From contig OX104127.1 in NCBI GenBank assembly GCA_944470555.2, forward strand, positions 160,059,276 to 160,123,275: DNA of 64,000 nucleotides. The letters run 5' to 3'. This DNA comes from Heterobilharzia americana (taxonomy: Eukaryota > Platyhelminthes > Trematoda > Strigeidida > Schistosomatidae). A model generated the notes under the pieces. That model searched no databases and was not told the DNA's origin. It worked only from the letters and a program-made list of their open reading frames with translations. The position numbers and the translations under genes are program-made. Of this stretch, positions 1-9,044 are shown piece by piece (within the stretch, counting starts at the first letter, position 1; each line of letters starts with the position of its first letter).

Positions 1-269
1 TATCAGGGCTCAGAAATATAACAATTTCAAAGGAAATTATTACAGACATAAGATTATATGAATTTCATATGACAGCTAGTTTTAAAGGACAGAATCAGAC
101 AACTGTTAGAAAAAAAACACTGATCGTTCACTAGTTGGGATTATTAGTCGCATTATATATAGACGTGGTTTGCTCAGTATTTCTGTTTTGCTGATTTTAG
201 TCAATCAATAGCTATAGAATGATAATGCATATTGGTAATGCACATGATATACATCATAAAGTGACATAG
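1..269. other. Unassigned AT-rich sequence
   Basis: No open frame of note and no similarity to the repeat families seen elsewhere in the window. Confidence 0.4.
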
Positions 270-590
270 GTTCGAGAATCATTAAAAATCTGGGAACCTT
301 GAACATCTTTTTCGTCGTCATATAAGACTGTTCATCGGTGAGCATATATGACCTCACCAGGGATCATAACTGAAACTTTCAGGTTCCGTAGGCAGCCCAT
401 CACCAATGAAGCCCTCAGTTGGTGTCTACATTTCCTACTTTTGTCAGTTCATGATGTAGTGCAACCTGCATCTCTGGTAGTGTCATGGATGTCTACTACT
501 GAGAAGACTCATACTAGGAAGAAATAGCTGTTAAGATCTCCCAGATTTGTATTGGTTCCCCAACTTATATCAGTCGCATTTTCAATATTA
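270..590. mobile_element. S2 repeat, degenerate head-to-head pair
   Basis: The left part carries reversed S2 landmarks (a reversed 'GGAACCTGAA...' at about 383 and reversed 'ATAGCGC-AACC' at about 455). The right part reads forward ('ACTAGGA-GAAATAGCTGTT' at about 512, then 'CCCAGATTT'). The two halves face away from a centre near 480. Sequence decay is heavy. Confidence 0.45.
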
Positions 591-779
591 TGTCAAATAA
601 ATTTTACTTTAACTATTTTTCTCTTTCTATCTCAAGTTCCATGATTTGGTTTGTTGAGTAATCGTTGTCAAATTAAGTAGTCTAATTATACATAAAGTGT
701 TTCAGTCAGATGGAAAATTATTACCTCTGCTCATTGATTAATCACTGGAGGGTAACTAACTTCTAGATACCTAGTCCTA

Positions 780-1005
780 AGTGCTAATCGAATTCTAGAC
801 AGGTCAGTATCCTGATATACTGTGGTAGATGTTAGTTAGTTGGAGTAAATGAGCAGGTTTTTTGCTTGTTGGGACTCTTCAATAGTATTTCTAGTGATCA
901 ATCAGTGAGGTCAGTCGCAACCTGAATAGCTCATTAATAACATGATTGACTACAACATTGGGTGACACAAGTTTAGATTTCAGGCGAGATATCAGTTCCA
1001 TCAAT
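780..1005 (-). mobile_element. S4 tRNA-like repeat, degenerate
   Basis: It shares the 'TGTTAGTTAGTTG', 'TTGGGACTCTTCA' and 'TGCAACCTG' landmarks with the clearer S4 copies at 7470-7745 and 43536-44000. No tRNA promoter boxes remain readable. Confidence 0.3.
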
Positions 1006-1236
1006 GTTGCAGATATGCATAAAACCTGAATCCAAAGGTTCTTGTTGATTGCTTTCATTCAACTCACATTACCTCTAATCATTTATAGTTATTTGTTACT
1101 CTGTGTAATTTGTTAGCTATCTTTATGAGAGTATCTTAGTTGTATTGTTTTCTATGAGCTAGGTTATTTAACGGTGAAGCTTTCATTGTCTTTCTAGAAG
1201 ACATCATCAGCGATATCCGGACTTATTGCAGAAATA

Positions 1237-1719
1237 GTGATGCAGAGACTGGAAGCCATCATCCTACCTGTGATCAAACCAAAATTATGGATTCGCTATT
1301 TGAACGACACTTTTGTCATCATTAAAAAAGGTGATATAGAAAACACTCACAGTCTGACAAACAACGTATTCAGTGATATCAAATTCACTTTGGATAAGGA
1401 GTCAAACAACCAACTACCGTTCCTGAATGTTCTGGTCAGTAGGATAAATGCTGGAAAGCTGGAAACCCAAGTGTACAGGAAGCTAACACACACTAACCAA
1501 ATCCTCAACTGCAGTAGAAACAATCCAACAACACAAAAGACCAGTTGTGTACAGACTCTATTCAGAAGAGCGAGAAGACACTTCAGTACAACAACTTCAC
1601 GGAGAAACGAAGAAAGTCACTTGATGTCCATCCAAAGGGGAACGCCTACCCAAAAACTTCATCACAAAATGCCTACCCCGTACATCTTCAACTACAAAGT
1701 CATCGACACAAATCAATAA
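1237..1719 (+). pseudogene. P1 reverse transcriptase C-terminal fragment
   Basis: The 160-codon frame starts MQRLEAI and contains RYLNDTFVIIKK. In Penelope-type reverse transcriptases this position is the catalytic Y-x-D-D box. Here the first aspartate is asparagine, so this copy should be catalytically dead. Downstream residues (NQLPFLNVLVSR) match the P1 thumb region also seen in copy B. The end of the frame is shifted: the KRRKSLDVHPK stretch that follows in copy B is found here in another frame (1545-1742). The fragment lacks fingers and palm. Confidence 0.75.
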
Positions 1720-1812
1720 ACGCATCGTCCTACCATACATAAAGAACACACATATCAAAAATCATGACAAGATTACTGAGACCACACGGTGCAATTGATG
1801 TGCCTCATAAAC

Positions 1813-1825
1813 CAAGAAATTCCCT
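1813..1825 (+). repeat. Target-site duplication, left (13 bases)
   Basis: CAAGAAATTCCCT here is repeated exactly at 2843-2855, flanking the P2 insert. In uninterrupted P1 copies (for example at 40460-40480) the motif occurs once. Confidence 0.85.
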
Positions 1826-2842
1826 AATATAAATGAAAAACTTGGGCAGTGTGGTAGAATGTAGTTCCATATTAGATTTGTTTATTTGATATAAAGCGCA
1901 CAGTGATACAGTATTATTTAATTGATTACGTTTCGAGCATAAATTATTACTGCTCATAATCATCACATCAATGTAATCACACACAAGTTTCGATATCTGA
2001 TTTTATAGTCCTGTCACCTATCTCTCTTTGTTTTTTTTGTTTTTTGATTGGTAGTAAAGTTTTCCATATCTCTGGTATAGGTGTTGCGTCATTCCTATTA
2101 CATGTGTTGGGTGTGGATTCGATGAAGAAAGATTCAGAAATCAATCTTTCTCTCCACCTAGGTATATTAGACTTAAGTACAGTGGTTTTGTCCCATCCTA
2201 TTGTGTGGTTGTGTGTTAATGAATGTAATGCAATGGCCAAGTGTTTTTCTAGGTTATTGATCTTATTGGGGTCTGCCGTTCTATGTTTAGCTAAATTCCT
2301 ATGTTCTGTCAATCTAACTGACCCCGACCGGCTAGTTTGACCTATGTATTTGACTTCACAGTCATTACATGGAATTTGGTAGATTATATTATTTTGCTTA
2401 ATTGGTTCTGTCGGATCTTTTAGCCGACAAAGCTTACCTCTAAGTGAGTTTGTTGGTTTAAATGCCATTGCATTACATTCATTAACACACAACCACACAA
2501 TAGGATGGGACAAAACCACTGTACTTAAGTCTAATATAGCTAGGTGGATTTTGAGAAAGATTGATTTCTGAATCTTTCTTCATCGAATCCACACCCAACA
2601 CATGTGGAATAGGAATGACGCAACACCTATACCAGAGATATGGGAAACTTTACTACCAATCAAAAAACAAAAAAACAAAGAGAGATCAGGTGACAGGACT
2701 ATAAAATCAGATATCGAAACTTGTGTGTGATTACATTGATGTGATGATTATGAGCAGTAATAATTTATGCTCGAAACGTAATCAATTAAATAATACTGTA
2801 TCACTGTGCGCTTTATATCAAATAAACAAATCTAACATGGAA
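1826..2842 (-). mobile_element. Penelope-like element P2, foldback insertion inside P1
   Basis: This 1017-base insert interrupts P1 copy A and is bounded by the 13-base duplication CAAGAAATTCCCT. Its outer parts form a long inverted repeat: about 1865-2238 is the reverse complement of about 2464-2842 with scattered mismatches. The unpaired centre is about 2239-2463. The minus strand encodes a GIY-YIG endonuclease across the centre and the left arm. About 40 bases at the left (1826-1864) are unpaired. Confidence 0.8.
1977..2519 (-). pseudogene. P2 GIY-YIG endonuclease frame
   Basis: The 180-codon minus frame contains IIYQIPCNDCEVKYIGQTSR, a textbook GIY-YIG core. It has the second tyrosine-glycine pair (YIG), the catalytic-type arginine three residues on, and a following EH. 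In Penelope elements this domain is fused to the reverse transcriptase C-terminus and nicks the target. The core residues look intact. The first 19 or so codons come from the inverted-repeat arm, where the same bases are re-used, so the natural N-terminus is not here and no reverse transcriptase accompanies it. I infer a 5'-truncated fragment, not an active gene. Confidence 0.75.
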
Positions 2843-2855
2843 CAAGAAATTCCCT
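2843..2855 (+). repeat. Target-site duplication, right (13 bases)
   Basis: Exact second copy of CAAGAAATTCCCT (see 1813-1825). The interrupted P1 sequence resumes immediately after it. Confidence 0.85.
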
Positions 2856-2865
2856 ACAAACACTA

Positions 2866-3078
2866 TTGTGTAGACCAAAGCATGCAACAACAATCAAAGA
2901 AGACAAACCGAATATCATTTACAAAGTCAACTGCAATAACTGTAGTCAACACTATATTGAAGAAAGTGGTCACCCTCTTCACCTTCGTCTACATGACCAC
3001 CGGTTGGCTATTAAATGTCACGACATTTCATCACTCATTTCAATGCATACGAATAATTATGGACATGAATTCAATTGA
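2866..3078 (+). pseudogene. P1 GIY-YIG endonuclease fragment with altered core
   Basis: The frame reads IIYKVNCNNCSQHYIEESGH. The usual core at this place, seen in the copy at 29403-29687, is YIGQSGR. Here the glycine is glutamate and the arginine is histidine. Both positions are normally needed for the fold and for catalysis. The same two changes occur at 40490-40702 and 44567-44779, so they were inherited by several copies. The frame ends at NNYGHEFN followed by a stop. Confidence 0.75.
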
Positions 3079-3420
3079 ATTTCGACAATGTAGAAGTGTT
3101 GGATGGAGAGAGTGAACACAAAGAATATCATCAGAGAATTTGTAGACGCTTGGCATTCACTTCAGTCAGTCAGTAATCAATAAATGTACAGACATAGACC
3201 CATTCTATCAACTAGTGAGAAAAATGATGAAGGACAGAGGGTCAGAGGTCAAGCAGAGGAACAGCCAACAGGAAAGTCTATACAGTCAATGACACAACAA
3301 TCAAAGGAAACAACCAATCACAGACCATATCGTCAGAGCAAGCCACTAAATTAGCTCAGAGAACATACTACAACCAAGACCAACCACATGAGTTATAAAT
3401 ATTCTCCACTATATGATGAT

Positions 3421-3775
3421 GTTTATAGAAGTAATAATTGTAATAATGATAATGTTATATTGTACATACTATGGAATGCGTACTTTCACATACACGCGTA
3501 CACATATACGTTTATACAGACTGATATATTTACAAACATTCACATATGAATGTGCAATCAGAGGATAGAATGATAATTGACTCAAAATACTTTGTATAAT
3601 ATATAAATTTATATACTTAGTAAGAAAGAGGTGTGGAACAGTATTAACTTTTGTGTCTACATAAAGCTGTAAGTTAGTGTGTTATTCCATTGAATGAGTT
3701 ATTCAGTATTTATTCATTTATTGAGTGTAATGAATTATATCTTTTGGGGTGTACGAAACGTACGTTTGATATTCA
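3421..3775. other. Unassigned AT-rich stretch
   Basis: A purine/pyrimidine-alternating patch lies at about 3485-3515 (ACATACACGCGTACAC and on). No gene or recognised repeat. Confidence 0.4.
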
Positions 3776-3787
3776 TCAAGATGAATA

Positions 3788-4044
3788 GTCTTGGTTGTAT
3801 TGTGTTCTCTGAGCTAGGTTGCTTAATCGTGAAGTTTTCATCGTCTTGCTAGACGACCACATTGTCAGAGCAAGCTACTAAATCACTGACGGAGAGATAT
3901 TGACAACTCAGTTCATAGTGAAGTTAATGCTGATGATGTTGCTGTCTAGCAAGACGATGAAAGCTTCACGATTAAACAACCAGTGTTCAGAGAACACAAT
4001 AGAACCAAGACCATCCATCTGAGCTACAAATATTTCCCATTATT
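3788..4044 (+). mobile_element. Miniature P1 Penelope derivative with inverted ends
   Basis: This 257-base element consists only of the P1 ends. The left end reads GTCTTGGTTGTATTGTG. The right end is its inverse (ACACAATAGAACCAAGAC) plus about 35 further bases. They enclose only the 'AGCAAGCTACTAAATCACTGAC' 3' segment. An exact 12-base duplication, TCAAGATGAATA, lies at 3776-3787 and 4045-4056, showing it inserted as a unit. The right end has a hammerhead-like core: CTGATGA at 3930-3936, a hairpin, and GAAA at 3959-3962. It has no coding capacity and must have moved with proteins from elsewhere. Confidence 0.8.
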
Positions 4045-4056
4045 TCAAGATGAATA

Positions 4057-4362
4057 TGCTTAGCAATAAGTATTTCATTGGATATTCATGATAGTTTACA
4101 ATCGTTTGATTTCACTGAGTTTTTGTACCTTTTTTATCATTGTTTGAAGATATACTGTTTAACCTCCCAACTTATCTATTAGCCGTCGCACAAACTTGTA
4201 TTTTCTTAGCGGTTGTATAAGAAATTTAGGAAAAACCTTTAGTAAATATAGAATTTTAAGTTGCTTTGAGTTGACTACATAAGTTGTACTGGCTTCATAC
4301 CTAAGCTGATGGTAGAATAAACAAATAAATATGAAGTTGTTATTCATCGTTGATTGACATCA
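4057..4362. other. Unassigned AT-rich stretch
   Basis: Only a short unrecognised 62-codon minus frame (4159-4347), which I do not support as a gene. Confidence 0.35.
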
Positions 4363-4740
4363 TTTAGAGGAACAAACGAAACCTGGAAGCACTGGACAGC
4401 TGTTTCGTCGGCTTAGTATGCAACTCCTCAGCAGTGCCTACCGACGAACCCGCGATGTTCAGGTTTTGTGGCCACCATGTTACCACTGAGCTGGCCACTG
4501 TGTTACAATCCAGAGGTCCATATCTCCAACTTCTGTTAGCTCACGATATAGCGCAAACCGCCACCTAATGTCATCGCTGAATAACTGTCCTCACGACCAT
4601 CAGGCTTTGCCCCCACCAGTTACGACTTCTCACTGGAACTTCGGGAATCATTTATCGAAGCTAGTCACCAATGAGCACCAGTTCAATTGAATTTTTGAGG
4701 GAGTTGTGGGGATTTGGAAATATTTCAAGTTGTTATTCAT
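4363..4740 (-). mobile_element. S2 repeat, minus half of a head-to-head pair
   Basis: It reads in reverse as the S2 unit: 'GGAACCTGAA' landmark, tRNA-like head ('GCTCAGTGGTAACATGGTGG'), and the 'GACGAAACAGCTGTCCAGTG' body. A 3' extension ('GTTCAATTGAATTTTTGAGGGAG') borders the partner unit. Close kin of 41555-41940. Confidence 0.75.
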
Positions 4741-5065
4741 CGTAGACTTATGGTCGTGAGGACAGTTACTCAACGATGACATTGGGTGGTAGTTGCGCTA
4801 TTTCGTGAGTTATCAGGAATATGGACCATTGGATTGTGACCCAGTGGCCAGCTCAATGGTAACGTGCTGGCCACGGAACCTAAAGATCGTGGGTTCGATC
4901 TCTGGGGGTGGGGGTCGTAGGTGCGCACTTCTGAGGAGTTGCATACTAGGTGGACGAAGCAGCTGTCCAGTACTCCCAGGTTTCCTTTTTTCTTCCAACT
5001 AATATCAGTCTACGATGAATAACAACTTGAAATATTTTTAAATCCCCATAACTCCCTGAAAAATA
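4741..5065 (+). mobile_element. S2 tRNA-like SINE, plus half of a head-to-head pair
   Basis: One of the clearest S2 units. The order is: lead ('GTGAGGACAGTTACTCAACG'), tRNA-like head with A-box-like 'AGCTCAATGGTAACGTGCTGG' and B-box-like 'GGGTTCGATCTC', a body with 'GCGCACTTCTGAGGAGTTGC' and 'CAGCTGTCCAGTACTCCCAG', then 'ACGATGAATAACAACTTG'. This looks like polymerase III promoted, tRNA-derived SINE architecture. The tRNA fold itself is no longer complete. Short open frames on both strands here are incidental. Confidence 0.75.
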
Positions 5066-5280
5066 AATATGACTGACAAATATTGACAACATCAACATGG
5101 AAATGTCAACATTAGTGATTGGTTCAATATTTGCCATACTTCATAACCAACAATAAGTGGATAGAAGAAGAGTGATATTAAGGAAGATAAATTTATGGGA
5201 GAGAATAAAAAAGATAATCATTGGTAAAAATATCCAAGTCTTTTTTTGAGTAATTTGTAACCGATTTGCAGCCAAGATTC

Positions 5281-5725
5281 GTCAACCAACATCCCCATAG
5301 GTCTCCATATGCCAATGGAGGTCGAACAAATCGATCCAACACAACAAACCACGGAGAATAACAAGTATGTCAATAAATAGTAATAACTACAACCCGTTGT
5401 ACAAGAAGTGACTATCCTTCCTCTATGGCATAGTGGATAACGCTTTCGCATTTAAAGCGATGGACACGAGGTTCGAGTCCCAGTGAGGATAACATCACTC
5501 ACCGGGTTGCACGTACGTCCAGCTGAAGAGTCCCAAACGGGACGAAAGGTGCGTCAAGCTAGATTATTCTGCTAGCCACAACCAGCCAAATTATCCTAAC
5601 TAACATTCAGGCAATATCAAGGCATCCGCATAGGAACCCATATGCCAATAGAGGTCTAACAATTCGATCCAGCACAACAAACAATGGAGAATAACAAGTA
5701 TGCCAATAAATAGTAATACTACTGG
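5281..5725 (+). mobile_element. S1 tRNA-derived hammerhead SINE, partial tandem array
   Basis: The order is S1 tail (5281-5400), tRNA-like head (A-box-like 'TGGCATAGTGGATAACGC', B-box-like 'GGTTCGAGTCCC', 5413-5490), hammerhead (5507-5573), and S1 tail again (about 5610-5725). The tail block 'CAT-CC-CATAGG...CATATGCCAAT' recurs with a period of about 335 bases, so this is roughly 1.3 tandem units, as in satellite-like arrays. The family matches the description of schistosome hammerhead repeats (Ferbeyre and colleagues, 1998). Confidence 0.8.
5507..5573 (+). ncRNA. Hammerhead ribozyme, S1 copy with canonical core
   Basis: CTGAAGA at 5523-5529 is the conserved CUGANGA. GTCCCAAACGGGAC at 5530-5543 forms stem II with a 4-base loop. 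GAAA follows at 5544-5547 and a GTC cleavage triplet at about 5553-5555. Stems I and III pair worse than in less altered family members, so activity is doubtful although every core base is right. Confidence 0.7.
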
Positions 5726-6335
5726 GGTTGTTTAGAATTTGTTTTAAGGATAGCTTAAACTTCGTCACTACCTAACTGTCTCCCTTACATATACTACTAT
5801 ACATTCTGTGCAGTTGATTTGTAAACTGAGTTGTACTGATTTTCTTTCTTTTCTTCAACTTTCATTAAATTCTTATATCATGTATGTTAAGAATCTTTCT
5901 TATTTCTTCTGCGATCATCTTACAATATACGATTATGATCATATTTATCCAGAAGCAGTTTTGATACATTCCAAAATTTCATTTTTTACAAAATCTTTAG
6001 GATAAGTATATAAAAGTTTGAAGCAACAGTGTTCAGTGTTTAACAATATAATGGTATATAGTAAAGCTTACTTGAAGAATATTTTAATCCGAACTATTTT
6101 ATAGCAATAATAATAATAATAAAATTTAACATGTATGAATATATTATCTGTGTATTTTCAATATTATACCTACTTCAGAGGGTTACTCAAATCATACTAT
6201 CACCTATTCAGTTTAAAACTTGTTAGCCATTACTTCCTGTTTAGAGGCCTCGATATTACCTGTTTTTTTTCAGTTATAGTATTGATGGATAATACAAACA
6301 ATTATATTAAAACTATATCCGTTACACAACAAGTG
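5726..6335. other. Unassigned AT-rich stretch
   Basis: Contains an (AAT)5-like run at about 6106-6120. No recognised gene or repeat; the 65- and 76-codon open frames here resemble nothing I know. Confidence 0.4.
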
Positions 6336-6490
6336 GCTATGGTGGCTTGGTGGTCTAATGAATAACACTCTAGTGTTTGAAGAGATCGGTTCCGAGTTAG
6401 AATCCCGGTGGGAACAATATTACACACCGAGTCCCAAACTGGAAGAAATGCTCGTCCTAGATTCCACTGTTAGCTACTACCCATCATTGT
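6336..6490 (+). mobile_element. S1 repeat, degenerate
   Basis: A tRNA-like head ('TGGCTTGGTGGTCTAATGAATA' then 'GTTAGAATCCCGG') is followed by hammerhead remains ('GAGTCCCAAACTGGAAGAAATG', then 'CTAGATTCCACTGTTAGC'). The CUGANGA box is lost. Confidence 0.65.
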
Positions 6491-6794
6491 GATCAAAAGT
6501 GTTGTTACCAGTTGTAGAGTAATTTTACTTCTCTTTGAAAAAACAACAAAGGAATTTTAGTGAAATATCTTTCTTCCTAAATGAATTAACCGGTGGATAG
6601 AAAATTCTAGATTTTATAACAAGGTAGAAAAATAGTTTTCTGGCATTTTATAACCTTCTGAAAGTTGTTTCTAACTGGGTTTTATGCAGAAAGGATGAAA
6701 ATCAACAATGAATGAATTCCCACCAACCTCCAATTTGATCTGCTTCGAGGTGAGATTCCCAACGTTCTAATAAGAGGTGGTAACTAATGGAGCA

Positions 6795-7005
6795 AACCAA
6801 ATCAAAGTGAAAACAGTTATTCAATGACGTTATTGGATGGAAGTTATGCTATACCGCAAACTGGCAAAAGAAGGAAACTATGAATAGTAAACTACTGAAC
6901 GTGAAACTTGAAGGTTCTGGGTACACACAGCTGAGGAGTTCTATATTGGGACGAAATAGCTATTCAGTCCTCTGAAGTTTTCATTGAGGTTCTTCAAATG
7001 ATTTC
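6795..7005 (+). mobile_element. S2 repeat, degenerate
   Basis: The lead ('ACAGTTATTCAATGACGTTATTGGATGG'-like) and body ('AGCTGAGGAGTTCTATATTG', 'GACGAAATAGCTATTCAGTC') are recognisable. The tRNA-like head is partly deleted. Confidence 0.55.
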
Positions 7006-7225
7006 AATACATGATGGCTATCGACTTGATATCAAATAACTAATTTTTTCGTTGTATTTTGTTCGAGAAAGAATGGGGATCTAACAATGGGATTTAGTTA
7101 TTATACAGTAAAAAGTTGAACTACACATGATAGATTAAAGCTGTGCCATTTCTGGTTATTAATCTACTGAGATCAGGTTTTCAACTTAAATAATCTTAAT
7201 TTTGTCAGGAAAATTTATACTGGGT

Positions 7226-7430
7226 GGTGATTGAAAGTGAAATAAAAATCTGGTCAGTAGTCGAATCCCGTAGCTCAGTTGGTAGAACATCAGGCCGGTA
7301 ACCCAGTGGTCTCTGGTTGGAATTCAGCCGCGGTCCAAATTTTCGTTTCACCTTCAATCATCACCAAGTATCAATAATAGTCTGATAAACTACGGCTAAC
7401 TCAGATAGTCAAATGATAAAAGGATTTAAA
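7226..7430 (+). mobile_element. S3 tRNA-like SINE
   Basis: The head 'CCCGTAGCTCAGTTGGTAGA' is an A-box-like tRNA 5' half. 'GGTTGGAATTCAGCCG' is a damaged B box. The body has 'TTCGTTTCACCTTCAATCATC' and 'CTCAGATAGTCAAATGATAA'. It has no acceptor-stem partner, so I call a SINE rather than a tRNA gene. Related copies lie at 45265-45425, 56125-56290, 56305-56570 and 57590-57720. Confidence 0.65.
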
Positions 7431-7469
7431 GCCTCTTCACAATCGACGACGTTATGGACGAACACGTAA

Positions 7470-7745
7470 GATATTAGTTGGTTGAAGGCAATCGGCAGGA
7501 AGCCCTGTTAGACTCAGGTGTCGTGCTTTCCGGCACTCGACAGCAAGCTGTGTTTTCAACCTGGACGGAACTGGTGTCCCGCCCGGGACTCGAACCTGTG
7601 TCGCCCAGTGTTGTAGTCAGCAACTTTACCATTGAGCTATTCGGGCCGCAGCTGACCTCCTTTAGAACTGGCATACATCTATTGATTAGTCACGAAAGTG
7701 TAATCAATTTCATGTTTTCTAGTCCTTAGTGCAGACCGAATTCTA
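7470..7745 (-). mobile_element. S4 tRNA-like SINE
   Basis: On the minus strand the head reads GGCCCGAATAGCTCAATGGT with a good A-box shape. About 40 bases on, GGTTCGAGTCCCGGGCGGG gives a near-perfect B box. The body ('TCCAGGTTG', 'CGAGTGCCGGAAAGCACGA') follows. This is the most tRNA-like head in the window, but a family body follows directly. The 83- and 66-codon open frames over it are incidental. Confidence 0.7.
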
Positions 7746-7799
7746 TCGATCATATTTGCAATGTGATAACCAAGCTATGAAGCTCAGCATCGTGATGCA

Positions 7800-7945
7800 C
7801 ATAAGTAGATGTTAGTTGGTTGTAGGCAATCGGCAAGAAGCCCTGGACCTAAGTTTCGCGCTTTTTGGCACTCTTCAGTAAGGCGTATTTGCAACCTCGA
7901 TGGAACTGATATCCTGCCTGAGATTCGAACCTGCGTCACGTAAGA
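7800..7945 (-). mobile_element. S4 repeat, partial
   Basis: 'GTTGTAGGCAATCGGCAAGAAG' to 'GAGATTCGAACCTGCGTC' repeats the body and B box of the adjacent S4 copy in the same direction, with about 330 bases between start points. Confidence 0.65.
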
Positions 7946-8149
7946 TATCTTTATAAGAAATTTGATTTAAATTGATATCGTCACGAAGTCGGTTAAAATT
8001 CTATCACTTCTATGCCAGTGATGCCGAAAATCCATTAGTTGTTGAGAAACACGTGATATTGCTTATCAGGCCAAATAGTGAGTATGACTTTTGTAATGAA
8101 GAGTGTAAAACGTATATTTCAAGTTTGCTATTTGCAATATTGACATCAG

Positions 8150-8645
8150 GTGAAGGGTACTAGGTAAGAAGGGTAAGTTGATTGATGACGTTGTGAACCT
8201 TATTAAACTGAGATGGTTTGGATATGAACTGTACATACCAAGCCACTATTGCCTACCTGAATGTGCCAGGTTAGGGAAGTTGGATTTGGTTAGAAGAGGA
8301 CTAATGGTGGCCAGATTGTGGCGTAACACCAGTCGATAAAGTATCTCATTGTGTTGGTATGACCAATGTTGAGAGATTCGGACTACCTGGTTAGGGTTGT
8401 CAAAATGAAAGGGATGAGTGATTAAGGACTGACTCTCGGTGATATAGCTGAAAATCGGTTACATAGGTGCAGATATATTCACCGTTATCTTCAAATCGCT
8501 TATTCTATCCTTTTGCGTTTTGTACACTCCTGTAAAGTGTGGTAACTTAAGGTGACGCACATGTATCAGAGGTTCTAAGTGGATTTTGTCTGTTGATTTG
8601 AATACCAAGAACATCAACGTATTCATAAGACTTTATATCTTAAGT
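8150..8645 (+). mobile_element. LINE family B, 3' end fragment
   Basis: Broken codons here resemble the C-terminus of an RTE-like LINE protein: 'L.RLRWFG' (about 8205), 'YLPECA' (8256), then the 'SHNV' neighbourhood and 'RDEW'-like remains. It is followed by the shared 3' non-coding block ('CTTCAAATCGCTTATTCTATCC', 'TAAGGTGACGCACATGTATC'). The same order occurs at 30150-30760 and 61380-62260. All frames are interrupted. Confidence 0.65.
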
Positions 8646-9044
8646 TAGTTAATGTTAAACCAACACATTATATAGGCCTATTCTTGTAATCAACCAACCA
8701 GAAACAAAGTCAGATGACCAATAGGCAAACTCAAAGGTTAGCACAAAATATGACGTGACTCCTTCACTTACACTTCATAATATTGTAAAACAAATACTTC
8801 TCTCATATATACTTTGAAAATGCTGTCTAGATTGATGACGAAAGTTTCACAATTATGCTCTACAAGTCTGTGTAAACATAATCAAAAAAGCTGTAAGTCT
8901 CAGTTTTGAGTTTGAATAATATACTGATAATATGAAGGGTTTATAATGTAAATTTTCTCTGCCTTCTACCGTTTTGTTCATTAGTAAGGCTGAACTTAGC
9001 TTTTTTGCTGAAGACCCACGGTTTTTTAAGAAATTATTACTATA
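8646..9044. other. AT-rich stretch with a trace of a P1 end
   Basis: At about 8822-8865, 'GCTGTCTAGATTGATGACGAAAGTTTCACAATTATGCTC' resembles a decayed P1 end. Nothing else is recognised. Confidence 0.35.

Larger units (their letters stand above)
1133..1825 (+). mobile_element. Penelope-like element P1, copy A, 5' part
   Basis: It begins with the P1 terminal block (TTGTATTG..TTCT.TGAGCTAGGTT.TTTAA) and continues through the end of the reverse transcriptase frame. It is interrupted at 1825 by a P2 insertion and resumes at 2843. Compared with copy B (39160-41089), most of the reverse transcriptase is deleted: the terminal block at about 1205 runs almost directly into the codons just before the catalytic motif. 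Confidence 0.8.
2843..3420 (+). mobile_element. Penelope-like element P1, copy A, 3' part
   Basis: It continues P1 after the nested insertion, with the GIY-YIG frame, the non-coding 3' portion ('GACATAGACCCATTCTATCAAC', 'GTCAGAGCAAGC'), and an end resembling 'CAACCAAGACCA...ATAAATATTCTCC'. Much of the terminal block carried by copy B is deleted here, between about 3355 and 3365. Confidence 0.75.

Noticed and set aside
2044..2340. 98-codon plus-strand frame
   Set aside because: Antisense to the P2 GIY-YIG frame and partly made of the inverted-repeat arm.
1133..5065. Segmental duplication between 1.1-5.1 kb and 39.2-42.3 kb (P1 followed by an S2 pair in both)
   Set aside because: The sequences between and beside the repeats (4057-4362 versus 41102-41549) do not match, and P1 copy B has its own target duplication. 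Independent insertions are the simpler reading.
7474..7674. Possible functional tRNA gene on the minus strand
   Set aside because: A and B boxes are good, but the 3' half runs directly into an S4 repeat body that recurs elsewhere, with no matching acceptor stem. A tRNA-derived SINE explains it better.
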